Positions 8,771 to 16,514 of a stretch of 40,616 nt of DNA are shown here, piece after piece. The first letter of the stretch is position 1; each line of letters starts with the position of its first letter. The stretch is taken from contig JAJYPK010000011.1 of the NCBI GenBank assembly GCA_021795465.1, positions 1 to 40,616 of the forward strand, written 5' to 3'. The notes beneath the pieces are model-generated. The model saw only the letters and a program-made list of their open reading frames with translations, had not been told where the DNA came from and searched no databases. Made by a program: the position numbers and the translations under genes. The DNA comes from Bacillota bacterium (GTDB taxonomy: Bacteria; Bacillota; Sulfobacillia; Sulfobacillales; Sulfobacillaceae).

Positions 8771-9910
8771 CTAATCACTGTGAATCACGTCGTGGTACAT
8801 TCGGAGCTCTGGTGCCACAAAATTCCCCAGTCGTGCCGTGTCAACCTCGATTCCAAGACCGGCTTGGTCGGTTAATCTGGCACGTCCCTCGGAGAGGGTC
8901 CACGCCGGTCGGAAAGCCGACCGTATAGCGTTTTCGTTCCTATCGACCTCTACCCACTTCACCTTTGGATACCATGCAGAGGCAACCTGTAGTGCGGCCG
9001 TTTGGGCAATCGGTCCGCTCAGGACATGAAACGCCACCCAATCCGCCGCCTGATTGTCACTGAGAAAGGATTTTGCCGCCTGAATTCCCCCGATTTTGCA
9101 TAAGTCCGGCTGCAAAGCTTTTAATCTTATGGACTGGGATAATGCGCTGTGTTCTAAATACCAATTTTCTCCTGCCGCCATGCGAGAAAATTGTTCCCCT
9201 AATCGGGTGTACCCAGAAAAGTCCCATGCAAAAATCGGTTCTTCAACCCAACCGGCCTGCGCCTCTTCGTAAAAGGCTAATTCTTTTGAGGCCTCTTCAA
9301 CGGTCCACGCCTGATTGGCATCCACCATAGCCACCGTAATCCCGTCCACCCGTTGCACCTGACGGAATCGACGGTGGTCCTCTTCCGGCACAAAACCGAC
9401 TTTAATTTTTGCAGCCACGAAGCCGTCTTGCACGGCTTGTTCCACTTTACTCACGGCCTCGTTGGGTCCGATGCCGCTCGCATAAACCGGTACGGACATC
9501 GCTGGGTTGCCGTCTGGCTCCAGCAAGAGGTTTCTCAATGGGAGTCGTTCTTTTTTCGCCTTCAAATCCCACAACGCCAGTTCGATCGCACTCAGCGCAT
9601 GATAAAATGCGCCAAACGATCCCGATTGAATCACTTCAATGCTAAACCGGTGGCGAATATCCGTGATGGTCGATGGATCCGTTAAGTCATGAAGATGAGA
9701 CTTCAGAAGGTTATGAAGCACCAGAGTACGTTCGGCTAGTGCCCAATGCGGAAAGTTAACCCAGGCTTCCCCCCACCCCTCTACTCCGTCTTCATCCACG
9801 AGTTGCAACAGTAAAGAGGGGCGTGCCTGCATGAATCCGAATGACATCCGAATCGGTTCATGAAGCGGTGTTAGTAAGGGCCATATCTGTGCGCTAGCGA
9901 GTCTGAACAC
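8771..9910 (-). CDS. Enolase-superfamily enzyme, mandelate racemase/muconate lactonizing type
   Basis: An enolase-superfamily barrel enzyme of about 379 residues. Counting from the GTG at 9908-9910, the base K170 lies in AKIKVG, metal ligands are D197 (VDANQ), E223 or E224 (VEEP) and E248 (AGEN), and a D269-H295 pair lies in QPDLCKIGG and AFHVLSGPI. The D-H pair points to the mandelate-racemase subgroup, which contains acid-sugar dehydratases, more than to o-succinylbenzoate synthase, although K272 resembles the latter. An open frame extends to TTG at 9937 with an ATG at 9922, but neither has a ribosome-binding site. The GTG has GGAGG (9916-9920) five bases upstream and gives the usual family N-terminus. 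It is the first gene of the operon running to 4998. Confidence 0.82.
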   Translation of the reverse strand: MFRLASAQIWPLLTPLHEPIRMSFGFMQARPSLLLQLVDEDGVEGWGEAWVNFPHWALAERTLVLHNLLKSHLHDLTDPSTITDIRHRFSIEVIQSGSFGAFYHALSAIELALWDLKAKKERLPLRNLLLEPDGNPAMSVPVYASGIGPNEAVSKVEQAVQDGFVAAKIKVGFVPEEDHRRFRQVQRVDGITVAMVDANQAWTVEEASKELAFYEEAQAGWVEEPIFAWDFSGYTRLGEQFSRMAAGENWYLEHSALSQSIRLKALQPDLCKIGGIQAAKSFLSDNQAADWVAFHVLSGPIAQTAALQVASAWYPKVKWVEVDRNENAIRSAFRPAWTLSEGRARLTDQAGLGIEVDTARLGNFVAPELRMYHDVIHSD

Positions 9911-9955
9911 GGTTACCTCCATCCAGCTTTTAGACAATATTGTGATTCTTGTGGT

Positions 9956-9984
9956 ATTCTACATCATATAGAATCTTTGAACAA
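9956..9984 (-). promoter_or_regulatory. Promoter with overlapping palindromic operator for the enolase-superfamily operon
   Basis: On the minus strand TTGTTC (9979-9984) and TAGAAT (9956-9961) are spaced by 17 bases, a plausible sigma-A promoter about 46 bases upstream of the GTG start. A perfect inverted repeat, ATTCTA-N7-TAGAAT (9956-9974), covers the -10 box and part of the spacer. A bound repressor there would block initiation. The divergent GntR/FCD-family gene starts about 105 bases away and is the obvious candidate regulator. Assigning the site to that protein is inference. Confidence 0.5.
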
Positions 9985-10078
9985 GCTATTCAGGTAATTC
10001 TGTTTTGATACCGCTGTCGATTTGTTTAGTTGCATTGACTAATCGATTGTGATATTACCCTAGATAATGGAGGGGCCT

Positions 10079-10738
10079 ATGAATTCAACACTGTCGGGAA
10101 CGCTGTCCGAGCAACTATACTTAGTGTTGCGACGAAAAATACTTGCGGGTGAGTACCCGCCTGCCTACCATTTGCGCGAAGTGTCCATTGCCCATGAATT
10201 TCAGACCAGTGCCACGCCGGTACGCGAAGCCATACGTAGGCTTACGCAGGAAGGCCTGATTGAAACCGAACGTTACCGTGGCGCCGTGGTCAAGTCCTAC
10301 AATGTGGAGGAGTTTCTTCATCTCTATCAAATTCGCGAAATTCTAGAGATCCCTGCCGCCAGGCTCGCCGTTACTCAGGTGACCGAGGCCGGCATCGTGT
10401 ATATTCAAGAGGTGATTGATCAATCCGAAGAGGCACTATTTGCGCAAGATGCGCAAGCGCTGATGTCGCTTGACCTGACATTTCATGAGCGGCTCGTAAA
10501 CGCCGCCGGCAACCCTATGCTATCAGGGATCTCGCGAGGCATCCATGAAAAACTTCAAACCATTCGTAAGATGACGATCCCAGCTTCAATCGTCGGAGAC
10601 CAGTCTCACGCCGAACACAAACGGATTCTTGCGGACTTACAGCGCCGAGATGCAGAGGCCATCGCAGACCATCTCACGAATCACATTCGGCGCAATCAGG
10701 CAGAAGTTCTGGCATATCTCCAGGCATCCGAGGACTGA
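10079..10738 (+). CDS. GntR-family transcriptional regulator (FadR/FCD subfamily)
   Basis: A 219-residue regulator with an N-terminal winged helix (about residues 8-72, including LREVSIAHEFQTSATPVREA and the wing LIETERYRGAVV). A C-terminal all-helical FCD ligand domain follows, with the YQIREILEIPAARLA opening and metal/ligand histidines in DLTFHERLVNAAGN and DQSHAEHKRIL. FCD-type regulators usually repress operons for organic or sugar acids and respond to an acid intermediate. The longer frame begins at an ATG at 10067 that has no ribosome-binding site. The ATG at 10079 has GGAGGGG directly upstream, so it is preferred. It is divergent from the enolase-superfamily operon and 34 bases upstream of the SDR gene, with which it is probably cotranscribed. 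Confidence 0.9.
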   Translation: MNSTLSGTLSEQLYLVLRRKILAGEYPPAYHLREVSIAHEFQTSATPVREAIRRLTQEGLIETERYRGAVVKSYNVEEFLHLYQIREILEIPAARLAVTQVTEAGIVYIQEVIDQSEEALFAQDAQALMSLDLTFHERLVNAAGNPMLSGISRGIHEKLQTIRKMTIPASIVGDQSHAEHKRILADLQRRDAEAIADHLTNHIRRNQAEVLAYLQASED

Positions 10739-10772
10739 TTGACGGTTACCTATTCGAAAAAGGAGGAACACG

Positions 10773-11543
10773 ATGATCCCCATTGATCTCTCAGGAAAAG
10801 TCGCCCTGATTACGGGCGCCTCACGAGGTATCGGCCACCAAACTATGATGACACTCCAAGAGGCCGGTGCGCACTGCATTGGGGTGTCCCGGTCCATGGT
10901 GACCGAAACGGCGGGGTCTTCGGAGTCCATTGCCGCCGATGTTAGCCGAGAAGATGACATCGACCGGGTCGTGGATCGCGTCAAAACATCCCACGGCGCC
11001 CTAGATATCTTGGTGAATTGTGCTGGATTTAATATCCGAGAATCGGTTGATGAAGTGCAGTCTCAACATTTTGATGATATCATTGCCACGAACGTTCGTG
11101 CGCCGTTTCTTTTGATGAAGAAATTCTTCCCCTTGTTAAAACTCCGACAGGGCTCCATCGTCAATATCACCTCACTGGCCTCCCACGTGGGCAATCCCTA
11201 CCAAGGCGCCTACGCCGTATCTAAAGGGGGCCTAGCCATGCTCACCAAGGTGGCCGCCACCGAATTTGGGGCATACAACGTGCGCGTTAACGCGATTAGC
11301 CCTGGATACATCAGGACACCCTTAACGGAACCGTTATGGAAAGATCCAGCCTTTTTCAGTCGGGTGGTGGAGCACACGGCGTTAAAACGCCTCGGATCCC
11401 CGGAAGAGATCGCGGGGGTCGTCGCCTTTCTCGCCTCACCGTTCGCTCGTTACATCACCGGCGAAGTCATTGTGGTGGATGGTGGCTATCTTGCGGGTGA
11501 CCAGGGATTGGTCCCCACTAGCACCTCATATCGCGTCGACTGA
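10773..11543 (+). CDS. SDR-family oxidoreductase (gluconate 5-dehydrogenase / 3-oxoacyl reductase-like)
   Basis: A 256-residue classical short-chain dehydrogenase. The sequence shows the cofactor loop TGASRGIG (14-21), the NCAG motif (82-85), and the catalytic residues N107, S134, Y147 and K151 (YAVSK). It also shows the PGYIRTPL segment after the active site and the C-terminal VVDGGYLAG. It would oxidise or reduce a hydroxyl group with NAD(P). Because it sits behind the GntR regulator and opposite the acid-sugar-type operon, it is probably a further dehydrogenase of that pathway. The start has AAAGGAGG nine bases upstream. The fold is certain and the substrate is not. A long imperfect inverted repeat follows the stop codon. 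Confidence 0.9.
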   Translation: MIPIDLSGKVALITGASRGIGHQTMMTLQEAGAHCIGVSRSMVTETAGSSESIAADVSREDDIDRVVDRVKTSHGALDILVNCAGFNIRESVDEVQSQHFDDIIATNVRAPFLLMKKFFPLLKLRQGSIVNITSLASHVGNPYQGAYAVSKGGLAMLTKVAATEFGAYNVRVNAISPGYIRTPLTEPLWKDPAFFSRVVEHTALKRLGSPEEIAGVVAFLASPFARYITGEVIVVDGGYLAGDQGLVPTSTSYRVD

Positions 11544-11551
11544 AGCCCAAA

Positions 11552-11623
11552 CCTGCCCTAGGTGGTGAGTCCCCTCAATGGCTCTGGTGTAAACTCGAGC
11601 CATTGAGGGACCACCAGGACAGG
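11552..11623. terminator. Long imperfect inverted repeat between convergent genes (possible bidirectional terminator)
   Basis: A perfect 13-bp stem (CCCTCAATGGCTC at 11572-11584 with 11597-11609) closes a 12-base loop. Outside it, further complementary segments (GGTGG with CCACC, CCTG with CAGG) extend the arms to about 30 bases each with bulges. It lies between the ends of the SDR gene and the convergent phosphodiesterase gene. There is no T-run, so classic intrinsic termination is uncertain. It could also be a palindromic repeat element. Confidence 0.5.
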
Positions 11624-11681
11624 CCCTATTGGACATCGTGATACCTACCCCAATTTAAGGGTGTTGCCCAATCGCATTAGG

Positions 11682-12431
11682 CTACGAGGGTAACACGTGC
11701 TCTTTCCAATCCGGATCATCAATAAAGACCGCATCAACCTCCGCCGCAAGACACCGATCTACGTCGTCGGCATTCTTTAGTCCCCAGACGGCAACCGCCG
11801 ATGTCGGTAGCCGCCAATCCCTTATCTCGAATTGTTCAATCCATCGCACGGGTACGTGCATCACCGGGCTTAAATCTTGGCTGGCTTGGCGGATCAATTC
11901 GGTCGATGGTTCCCCCTCCCACAGCACGGCCAGAGGCATGTTTGGCGCAACCTTCTTAACCCGGTACAGATGTTGTGGTTGAAACGAGGACACCAACGTG
12001 CGTTGGAGCACGCCATAGTCCTCCAGGAGTCGCAACATTCGCGTTAGATTCTCCTCGGTGAGCATTCCTGGGTGCTTTAGTTCGAGATTGATGAACCGAG
12101 ACGTAGGAACCACTTCCAGCACATCTGCCAAGCGGGGGATCTTCCCTTCACCCAGTTGAGGTCGCTTGGGATCGTGGATGGCGATGCGTTGCAATTTGTC
12201 CCGAGACAGTCTGCTAGGAGTTTTATGGATGTGGGCTAGGCGGTCTAAGTCGTCATCGTGGAAGACGAAAGGGATTCCATCCCGAGAAAATTGCACATCA
12301 AATTCGACCCCAAGGAGTCCCATCGCAAAGGCTTTTTGGAACGACGTCACCGTGTTCTCGACGGCTAGCGTCGGAGCTCCCCGGTGTCCCCAAAAAAACA
12401 ACGGCGCGGCTTTTCCCTCATATGAGAACAT
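11682..12431 (-). CDS. Cytoplasmic glycerophosphodiester phosphodiesterase (UgpQ-like)
   Basis: A 249-residue GDPD-family TIM-barrel protein. The signature is clear: H16 and R17 in WGHRGAP, E25-N26 in VENT, E43 and D45 in VEFDVQ, H58-D59 in FHDD, and NLELKHPG near residue 120. These bind Ca2+/Mg2+ and the diester. The enzyme hydrolyses glycerophosphodiesters to sn-glycerol-3-phosphate and an alcohol. It has no signal peptide, so it acts inside the cell on imported substrate, like UgpQ. It is the last gene of the ugp-like group, 21 bases after ugpE, which fits coupled uptake and hydrolysis. The C-terminus is slightly short compared with some homologues, but all catalytic residues are present. 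Confidence 0.92.
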   Translation of the reverse strand: MFSYEGKAAPLFFWGHRGAPTLAVENTVTSFQKAFAMGLLGVEFDVQFSRDGIPFVFHDDDLDRLAHIHKTPSRLSRDKLQRIAIHDPKRPQLGEGKIPRLADVLEVVPTSRFINLELKHPGMLTEENLTRMLRLLEDYGVLQRTLVSSFQPQHLYRVKKVAPNMPLAVLWEGEPSTELIRQASQDLSPVMHVPVRWIEQFEIRDWRLPTSAVAVWGLKNADDVDRCLAAEVDAVFIDDPDWKEHVLPS

Positions 12432-12452
12432 AACATACCGCCCCCCTCCCCA

Positions 12453-13295
12453 TTAATTCATGCCCGCCGTGAGTCCTTTGACGAACCATCGTTGCATCAC
12501 CAGCACCACAATCACGGGTGGCGTCAAAGCTAAAATAGCGGCAGCCATCACTAAATTCCATTCGGGGACAGCGAAACTGGTGGCCGACGATATCATTCCC
12601 TGCATGCCCATAACCACCGTTTGATAGTGTTGGCTAGAGGTTGCCAAGAGTGGCCATAGATACTGATTCCAGCCATAGACAAACTCGATGACTGTGATCG
12701 CCGCCAAATTGGGCTTAGACAAGGGCAACACTATCTTCCAGAGAAATTGAATCGGTCCCACCCCATCCATCCGTGCCGCATCCATTAATTCGACGGGGAT
12801 CGTCATGAAAAACTGCCGAAACAAAAATGTTGCGGTCGCTGAGGCAATAAGGGGAATGATCAGGCCCGTGTACCCGTTTAGCATGCCTAATTGAGCGGTT
12901 ACCTGGTATGTAGGATAAAACCTGACCTCTACCGGCAGTAGCAAGGTCACGAAAATCAGCCAAAAGGCGGCCATTCGACCCGGAAATCTAAAGTAGACCA
13001 CCGCATAGGCGGCGGGGATGGATACGACAAGCTTACCCAGGGTAATACCTAACGCCATCACAAAGCTGTTGAGCAACATCAAGCCAATAGGGGCGCTACT
13101 GGGAAATCCGACAAACAACACATGCATCATGTTCGGGATAAATTGGCCTCCTGGAAGTACTGGAAACGCTCCTAACAACGATCGAGCGCTATGACTGGCC
13201 GCCACAAAGGCCACATACAACGGAATCGCAAAGAGCGAAGCCATCCCTATCAGGAGTGCATGTCGGACAATAACCGTAAGCCGCTCATCCCTCAT
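12453..13295 (-). CDS. ugpE: ABC transporter permease, UgpE/MalG type
   Basis: A 280-residue binding-protein-dependent transport permease with about six membrane helices. The cytoplasmic EAA loop that docks on the ATPase is visible as ELMDAARMDGVGPIQFLWKI (about residues 168-187), and the typical C-terminal RWFVKGLTAGMN is present. It would pair with the UgpA-like permease to move glycerol-3-phosphate or glycerophosphodiesters. The ATG overlaps the ugpA stop by four bases (ATGA at 13292-13295), and its own Shine-Dalgarno is weak, so it probably depends on translational coupling. The ugp assignment rests on neighbours (phosphodiesterase, GlpP, GlpABC). By sequence alone it is a carbohydrate-uptake (CUT1) permease. 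Confidence 0.85.
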   Translation of the reverse strand: MRDERLTVIVRHALLIGMASLFAIPLYVAFVAASHSARSLLGAFPVLPGGQFIPNMMHVLFVGFPSSAPIGLMLLNSFVMALGITLGKLVVSIPAAYAVVYFRFPGRMAAFWLIFVTLLLPVEVRFYPTYQVTAQLGMLNGYTGLIIPLIASATATFLFRQFFMTIPVELMDAARMDGVGPIQFLWKIVLPLSKPNLAAITVIEFVYGWNQYLWPLLATSSQHYQTVVMGMQGMISSATSFAVPEWNLVMAAAILALTPPVIVVLVMQRWFVKGLTAGMN

Positions 13296-14260
13296 TGGTA
13301 ATGCACCCGCCTATTGATCGACCGGAATTGTACCACAGTGAGCGCAGAGACAAAGATGATAAGCAACACGGTTTCTGCCGCCGCAATGGAGGTGTTGGAA
13401 TTTTGGAAGGCATCTTGGTAAATTCGGTAGACCAACGTATCCGTACCATTATGAGGGCCTCCTTGGGTCGCGATATCGATAATCGAAAAGGTGGAAAAGA
13501 AGACATAGATGATATTCATCACCAAGAGGTAAAAAGTGGTCGGTGATAATAGCGGAAAAATCACCTGCCAAAATCGTTTGAAGGCACCGGCTCCATCCAG
13601 TGAAGCCGCCTCCAAGACCTCGCGCGGAATGGCTTGAAGCCCCGCGGTGAAGAAGAGAAAGTTATAAGCCGCCTGTTGCCACACGGTAGCGATGACGATT
13701 AAGGTCATAGCATCGGTCAGGTTGACGGTAAAGTTCCACGGAATATTAAGTGACGCCAATAACTGGGATCCCACCCCGATCTGGGGGTTGAAGACAAAAA
13801 GCCATAATGACCCCGACACCGCTGCGGGTACGGCATAGGTCCACGCAAAGATTGTGCGATACACCGCGCGGCCTTTTAATATTTTGTCGACTTGGCTTGC
13901 CACCAACAATCCTATCCCCATACTTAAGAGTGTTGTCAACAACGAATAAACGATGGTGACTTCGACCGAATACAGATAGGTCCCACTCGTCAATACAAAG
14001 ATGAAATTACTAATTCCCGAAAATCGTGCGCCTAGGCCAAAAGCATTGACCTGATAAAAAGACTCCACCAAGGCTTGCAAAGCGGGCCAGATGAAGAAGA
14101 CGACGACGACGAGAAGCTGCGGCAACAAGAGAAAATAAGGTAGCCACCGATTAGAAAACAGGCCCCGCTGAGAGGTCCGGGTTTTCCGCCGCCCGCGGTC
14201 CGACCCCTCATTACGGCCTGGTTCTTTAATACTGGGAAGCGAAGTTTGCAAGAACCGCAT
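13292..14260 (-). CDS. ugpA: ABC transporter permease, UgpA/MalF type
   Basis: A CUT1-family permease of about 322 residues with six membrane helices and the EAA loop EVLEAASLDGAGAFKRFWQV. The N-terminal 35 residues are highly basic before the first helix. The start is uncertain. The frame is open to an ATG at 14314, which would overlap ugpB by 89 bases, while the ATG at 14258-14260 overlaps it by 35. A TTG at 14249-14251 has AAGGGA nine bases upstream. None has a strong Shine-Dalgarno, so translation is probably coupled to ugpB. It forms the translocation channel with the UgpE-like protein for a glycerol-phosphate-type solute, an assignment based on context. Confidence 0.82.
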   Translation of the reverse strand: MRFLQTSLPSIKEPGRNEGSDRGRRKTRTSQRGLFSNRWLPYFLLLPQLLVVVVFFIWPALQALVESFYQVNAFGLGARFSGISNFIFVLTSGTYLYSVEVTIVYSLLTTLLSMGIGLLVASQVDKILKGRAVYRTIFAWTYAVPAAVSGSLWLFVFNPQIGVGSQLLASLNIPWNFTVNLTDAMTLIVIATVWQQAAYNFLFFTAGLQAIPREVLEAASLDGAGAFKRFWQVIFPLLSPTTFYLLVMNIIYVFFSTFSIIDIATQGGPHNGTDTLVYRIYQDAFQNSNTSIAAAETVLLIIFVSALTVVQFRSINRRVHYQ

Positions 14261-15602
14261 TCCCTTGAGCTTCGGCGGCATTGAGAGCGGTTTGCGCCGA
14301 TTCTTTGCCAGCAAATACAGCAGTTATAGCAGCGTTCTCGATGTTGCGAATTTGTGGGAGGTCTCCCAAACGAATTCCTCGTGTCCAACTATTAGCCGGC
14401 TTATTCGTCAACTCTTTAATGGCCACCTTGGCATCGGGATGTGCTTGGTAATAGCCATTATTGGTTAAATGGGTTACCCCAGCATTTGTCACAGGCACAT
14501 ACCCCGTATGCGTCGCCCAATATGCTTGCACCGAACCCGACATCAAATAGTGCAAAAAGGCGGCGTCTCCAGGATAGGTGGCGGAGGGATTCCCACTCAT
14601 CACCCAAAGTGAATTTCCACCAACCACGGTGTTTTGCGGGGCACCCGGTGCGCCTGCCACATACGGCAAGGCGGCTTCGCCAAATCCAAACTTGGCGCCG
14701 CTGGCGATGGCCGAGTATTCTGCCGAGCTATCAATGTACATGCCCACTTTACCGTCAATGAATAGCGTGGCTGGCGTGCTTTCTCGCCCATCATACGTGA
14801 ACACCCCGCTCTTTTGCCAACTCGCCAACTGCGCGATGTGATTGACAAACGGCGGCGTATTAATGAGGAGTTTCACACCTTTAATCCCGGTGTAGCCATT
14901 ATGATGGGTGGCATAGTGATAGTTGTTCCACACCGCAAATTGCTCGAACTGCGACCAGTCCGGCCATCCAATGGTAAAACCGTTTTTGGCTTTTCCGTGA
15001 CTGACCAAGGCCTGGCCTACGGTGCCCATTTGTTGCCAGGTAGTAGGGACTTTCGCTCCCACGGACGCTAACATGGCTTTGTTGTAATAGAGGACGGGTG
15101 TCGAGCTAGCAAAAGGTAGCGAATCAAGATTGCCGCTTGCCGTTTCGTAGTAGCTTCCGGCTGCCCCGATAAAGTTTGAGGTCGCAAAGGGGATATGATT
15201 TTGTTTCATCAGCTTATACACGGGCACGTAGACACCCGTCGAATCCATCATCGTTGCGGTCCCTACATCAAATACCATCGCGATGTTCGGAGCCCGATGA
15301 GCGCGATAGGCGGCAATGGTTGCGGATAAGACTTCCGGATACGTACCCTTATAGACCGCCTTAACCTCGTATTTCTTTTGCGATGCATTAAATTGGTTGA
15401 CAATGTGCTGAATATCGCTGCCAAGCTGCCCGCTATAGGCAGTCCAAAACGTAATCTGAATCCGACCATGCGATTTGGTTGGGGTCCCGGTATTGCCTGG
15501 GGTGGCTGTCGCGCCACATCCTGCTAAAATGCTTGCGCTTCCTGCCAGGGCTAAGGCACTGGCTCCCACTCGCATCCTTCGACGATGTTTCGTTTTCTCC
15601 AT
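14226..15602 (-). CDS. ugpB: ABC transporter substrate-binding lipoprotein, UgpB-like
   Basis: A 458-residue extracellular solute-binding protein (family 1). A basic N-terminus and hydrophobic stretch end in the lipobox LAGC (cysteine at about residue 29), so it should be a membrane-anchored lipoprotein. The mature part begins with a Thr/Gly-rich linker and shows the usual ITFWTAYSG strand and FPFASSTPVLYYNKA-like hinge region. It is likely to bind glycerol-3-phosphate or a glycerophosphodiester for the two permeases encoded downstream. The ATG at 15600-15602 has AAAGGAG nine bases upstream. The 300 bases before it are unusually rich in repeats. The ligand is inferred from neighbours only, and a sugar cannot be excluded. 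Confidence 0.85.
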   Translation of the reverse strand: MEKTKHRRRMRVGASALALAGSASILAGCGATATPGNTGTPTKSHGRIQITFWTAYSGQLGSDIQHIVNQFNASQKKYEVKAVYKGTYPEVLSATIAAYRAHRAPNIAMVFDVGTATMMDSTGVYVPVYKLMKQNHIPFATSNFIGAAGSYYETASGNLDSLPFASSTPVLYYNKAMLASVGAKVPTTWQQMGTVGQALVSHGKAKNGFTIGWPDWSQFEQFAVWNNYHYATHHNGYTGIKGVKLLINTPPFVNHIAQLASWQKSGVFTYDGRESTPATLFIDGKVGMYIDSSAEYSAIASGAKFGFGEAALPYVAGAPGAPQNTVVGGNSLWVMSGNPSATYPGDAAFLHYLMSGSVQAYWATHTGYVPVTNAGVTHLTNNGYYQAHPDAKVAIKELTNKPANSWTRGIRLGDLPQIRNIENAAITAVFAGKESAQTALNAAEAQGNAVLANFASQY

Positions 15603-15902
15603 GGGTTATCGCTCCTTTATGACAATTCTCCTACCAACAGTGAGATGCAATGGTGAATCGGTTCGTGGCGGATCGTCTAAGGCCGCTAGAAGTCGCCAAT
15701 CGCTACAATACAGCCACTTTATTAAGGATTGACGAATTTTTGCGGATCGTCGCGAGAAGAATTCTCTCGCGACCCATTTTGTCGAAACGACAGAAGACAC
15801 GACAAAATAGCCGACGGCTATCTCCTAGTGTCTCCTGCCTGTCTCCTCAAAATTCGCTGTCAAAGTAGGATTCTCCTGCTATAGGATCGTGATTTAAAAA
15901 AT
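15603..15902 (-). promoter_or_regulatory. Repeat-rich upstream region of ugpB
   Basis: No gene is visible in these 300 bases. In the direction of transcription they contain four AGGAGA copies (plus-strand TCTCCT at 15872, 15842, 15831 and 15821, spaced 30, 11 and 10 bases). A palindrome follows at 15807-15821 (ATAGCCG-A-CGGCTAT). Next is an inverted repeat CGACAAAAT/ATTTTGTCG (15776-15784 and 15800-15808), then a 9-bp stem GTCGCGAGA/TCTCGCGAC (15749-15773). A 10-base direct repeat, GCGGATCGTC, occurs at 15668 and 15742. I could not settle on a promoter: one TTGACA is present upstream of the repeats without a convincing -10. The hairpins lack U-tracts. Confidence 0.5.
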
Positions 15903-16514
15903 TTATTCGTTCCCGCTTTTCGGATTCACGAAATCCGAACTCGACTCCGAATGCTTCGGCCAGAGCTTTTGATTGCTGGTGGATATCCCCCTGACGCCTG
16001 CGGCTTGCATTAATGTCACCTCTTCGGATGTAGAAACCAAGCCGCCGGCTATCACCGGGCAGGGAACACCCTTTACAATCCGACGGGTTGCTTCGGGTAA
16101 GGTGCCGGGCAAGGTTTCCACCGCATCAGGTCGGGTCGAGAGAACCTGCTGAATGCCCGTGGTGATGGATTGACTATCGAGTAAAAAGATCCGTTGAATG
16201 GTCCAAAGATCCGCCCGCTTCGCATGGGTAATCGTGGTAGAGTGGGTGCTAATAATTCCATCGGGGCTCGCATAGTCCGCTAAAAATCGGAGTCCTTCCG
16301 CATCGTTGGCTAGTCCACGCACCATATCCACGTGAATGAAGACGATCCAGCCATGTTTTTGCAAAATCGCAGTCGACTGTGCCACGGCATCCACGGTTCC
16401 GCCTAACAGGAACACCCATTTCGGTGCAATCCCGCGCCCGCGCAGGGTCTGCCAATCGTCAGGATTCCGTAACACAGGAATTACTGGGGGAACCTCACGA
16501 AGTCTTGGTTTCAT
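15903..16514 (-). CDS. glpP: Glycerol-3-phosphate-responsive antiterminator GlpP
   Basis: A 203-residue protein of the GlpP family. Recognisable stretches are IVFIHVDMVRGLANDAEG (about 57-74), DGIISTHSTTITHAKR (about 85-100), TIQRIFLLDSQS, PDAVETLPG and VIAGGLVSTSEEV, ending with GISTSNQKLW. In Bacillus, GlpP with bound glycerol-3-phosphate prevents termination in the leaders of glp transcripts. Here it is encoded inside the operon it probably controls. A terminator sits in the glpA leader at 20353-20386. The ATG overlaps the glpC stop by 20 bases and has GAGGAGGG upstream. The C-terminal 17 residues (SESSSDFVNPKSGNE region) extend beyond the conserved barrel. Confidence 0.93.
   Translation of the reverse strand: MKPRLREVPPVIPVLRNPDDWQTLRGRGIAPKWVFLLGGTVDAVAQSTAILQKHGWIVFIHVDMVRGLANDAEGLRFLADYASPDGIISTHSTTITHAKRADLWTIQRIFLLDSQSITTGIQQVLSTRPDAVETLPGTLPEATRRIVKGVPCPVIAGGLVSTSEEVTLMQAAGVRGISTSNQKLWPKHSESSSDFVNPKSGNE

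Noticed and set aside
10005-10020. Second cre-like match between the GntR gene and the enolase-superfamily gene
   Set aside because: Deviates at two conserved positions and does not overlap a convincing promoter. Too weak to list as a site.
10067-10078. Upstream ATG of the GntR-family gene
   Set aside because: No Shine-Dalgarno before it. GGAGGGG lies between the two ATGs and serves the second.
14261-14314. Longer start of the UgpA-like permease at 14314
   Set aside because: No ribosome-binding site and an 89-base overlap with ugpB. The shorter form is preferred, though the start stays uncertain.
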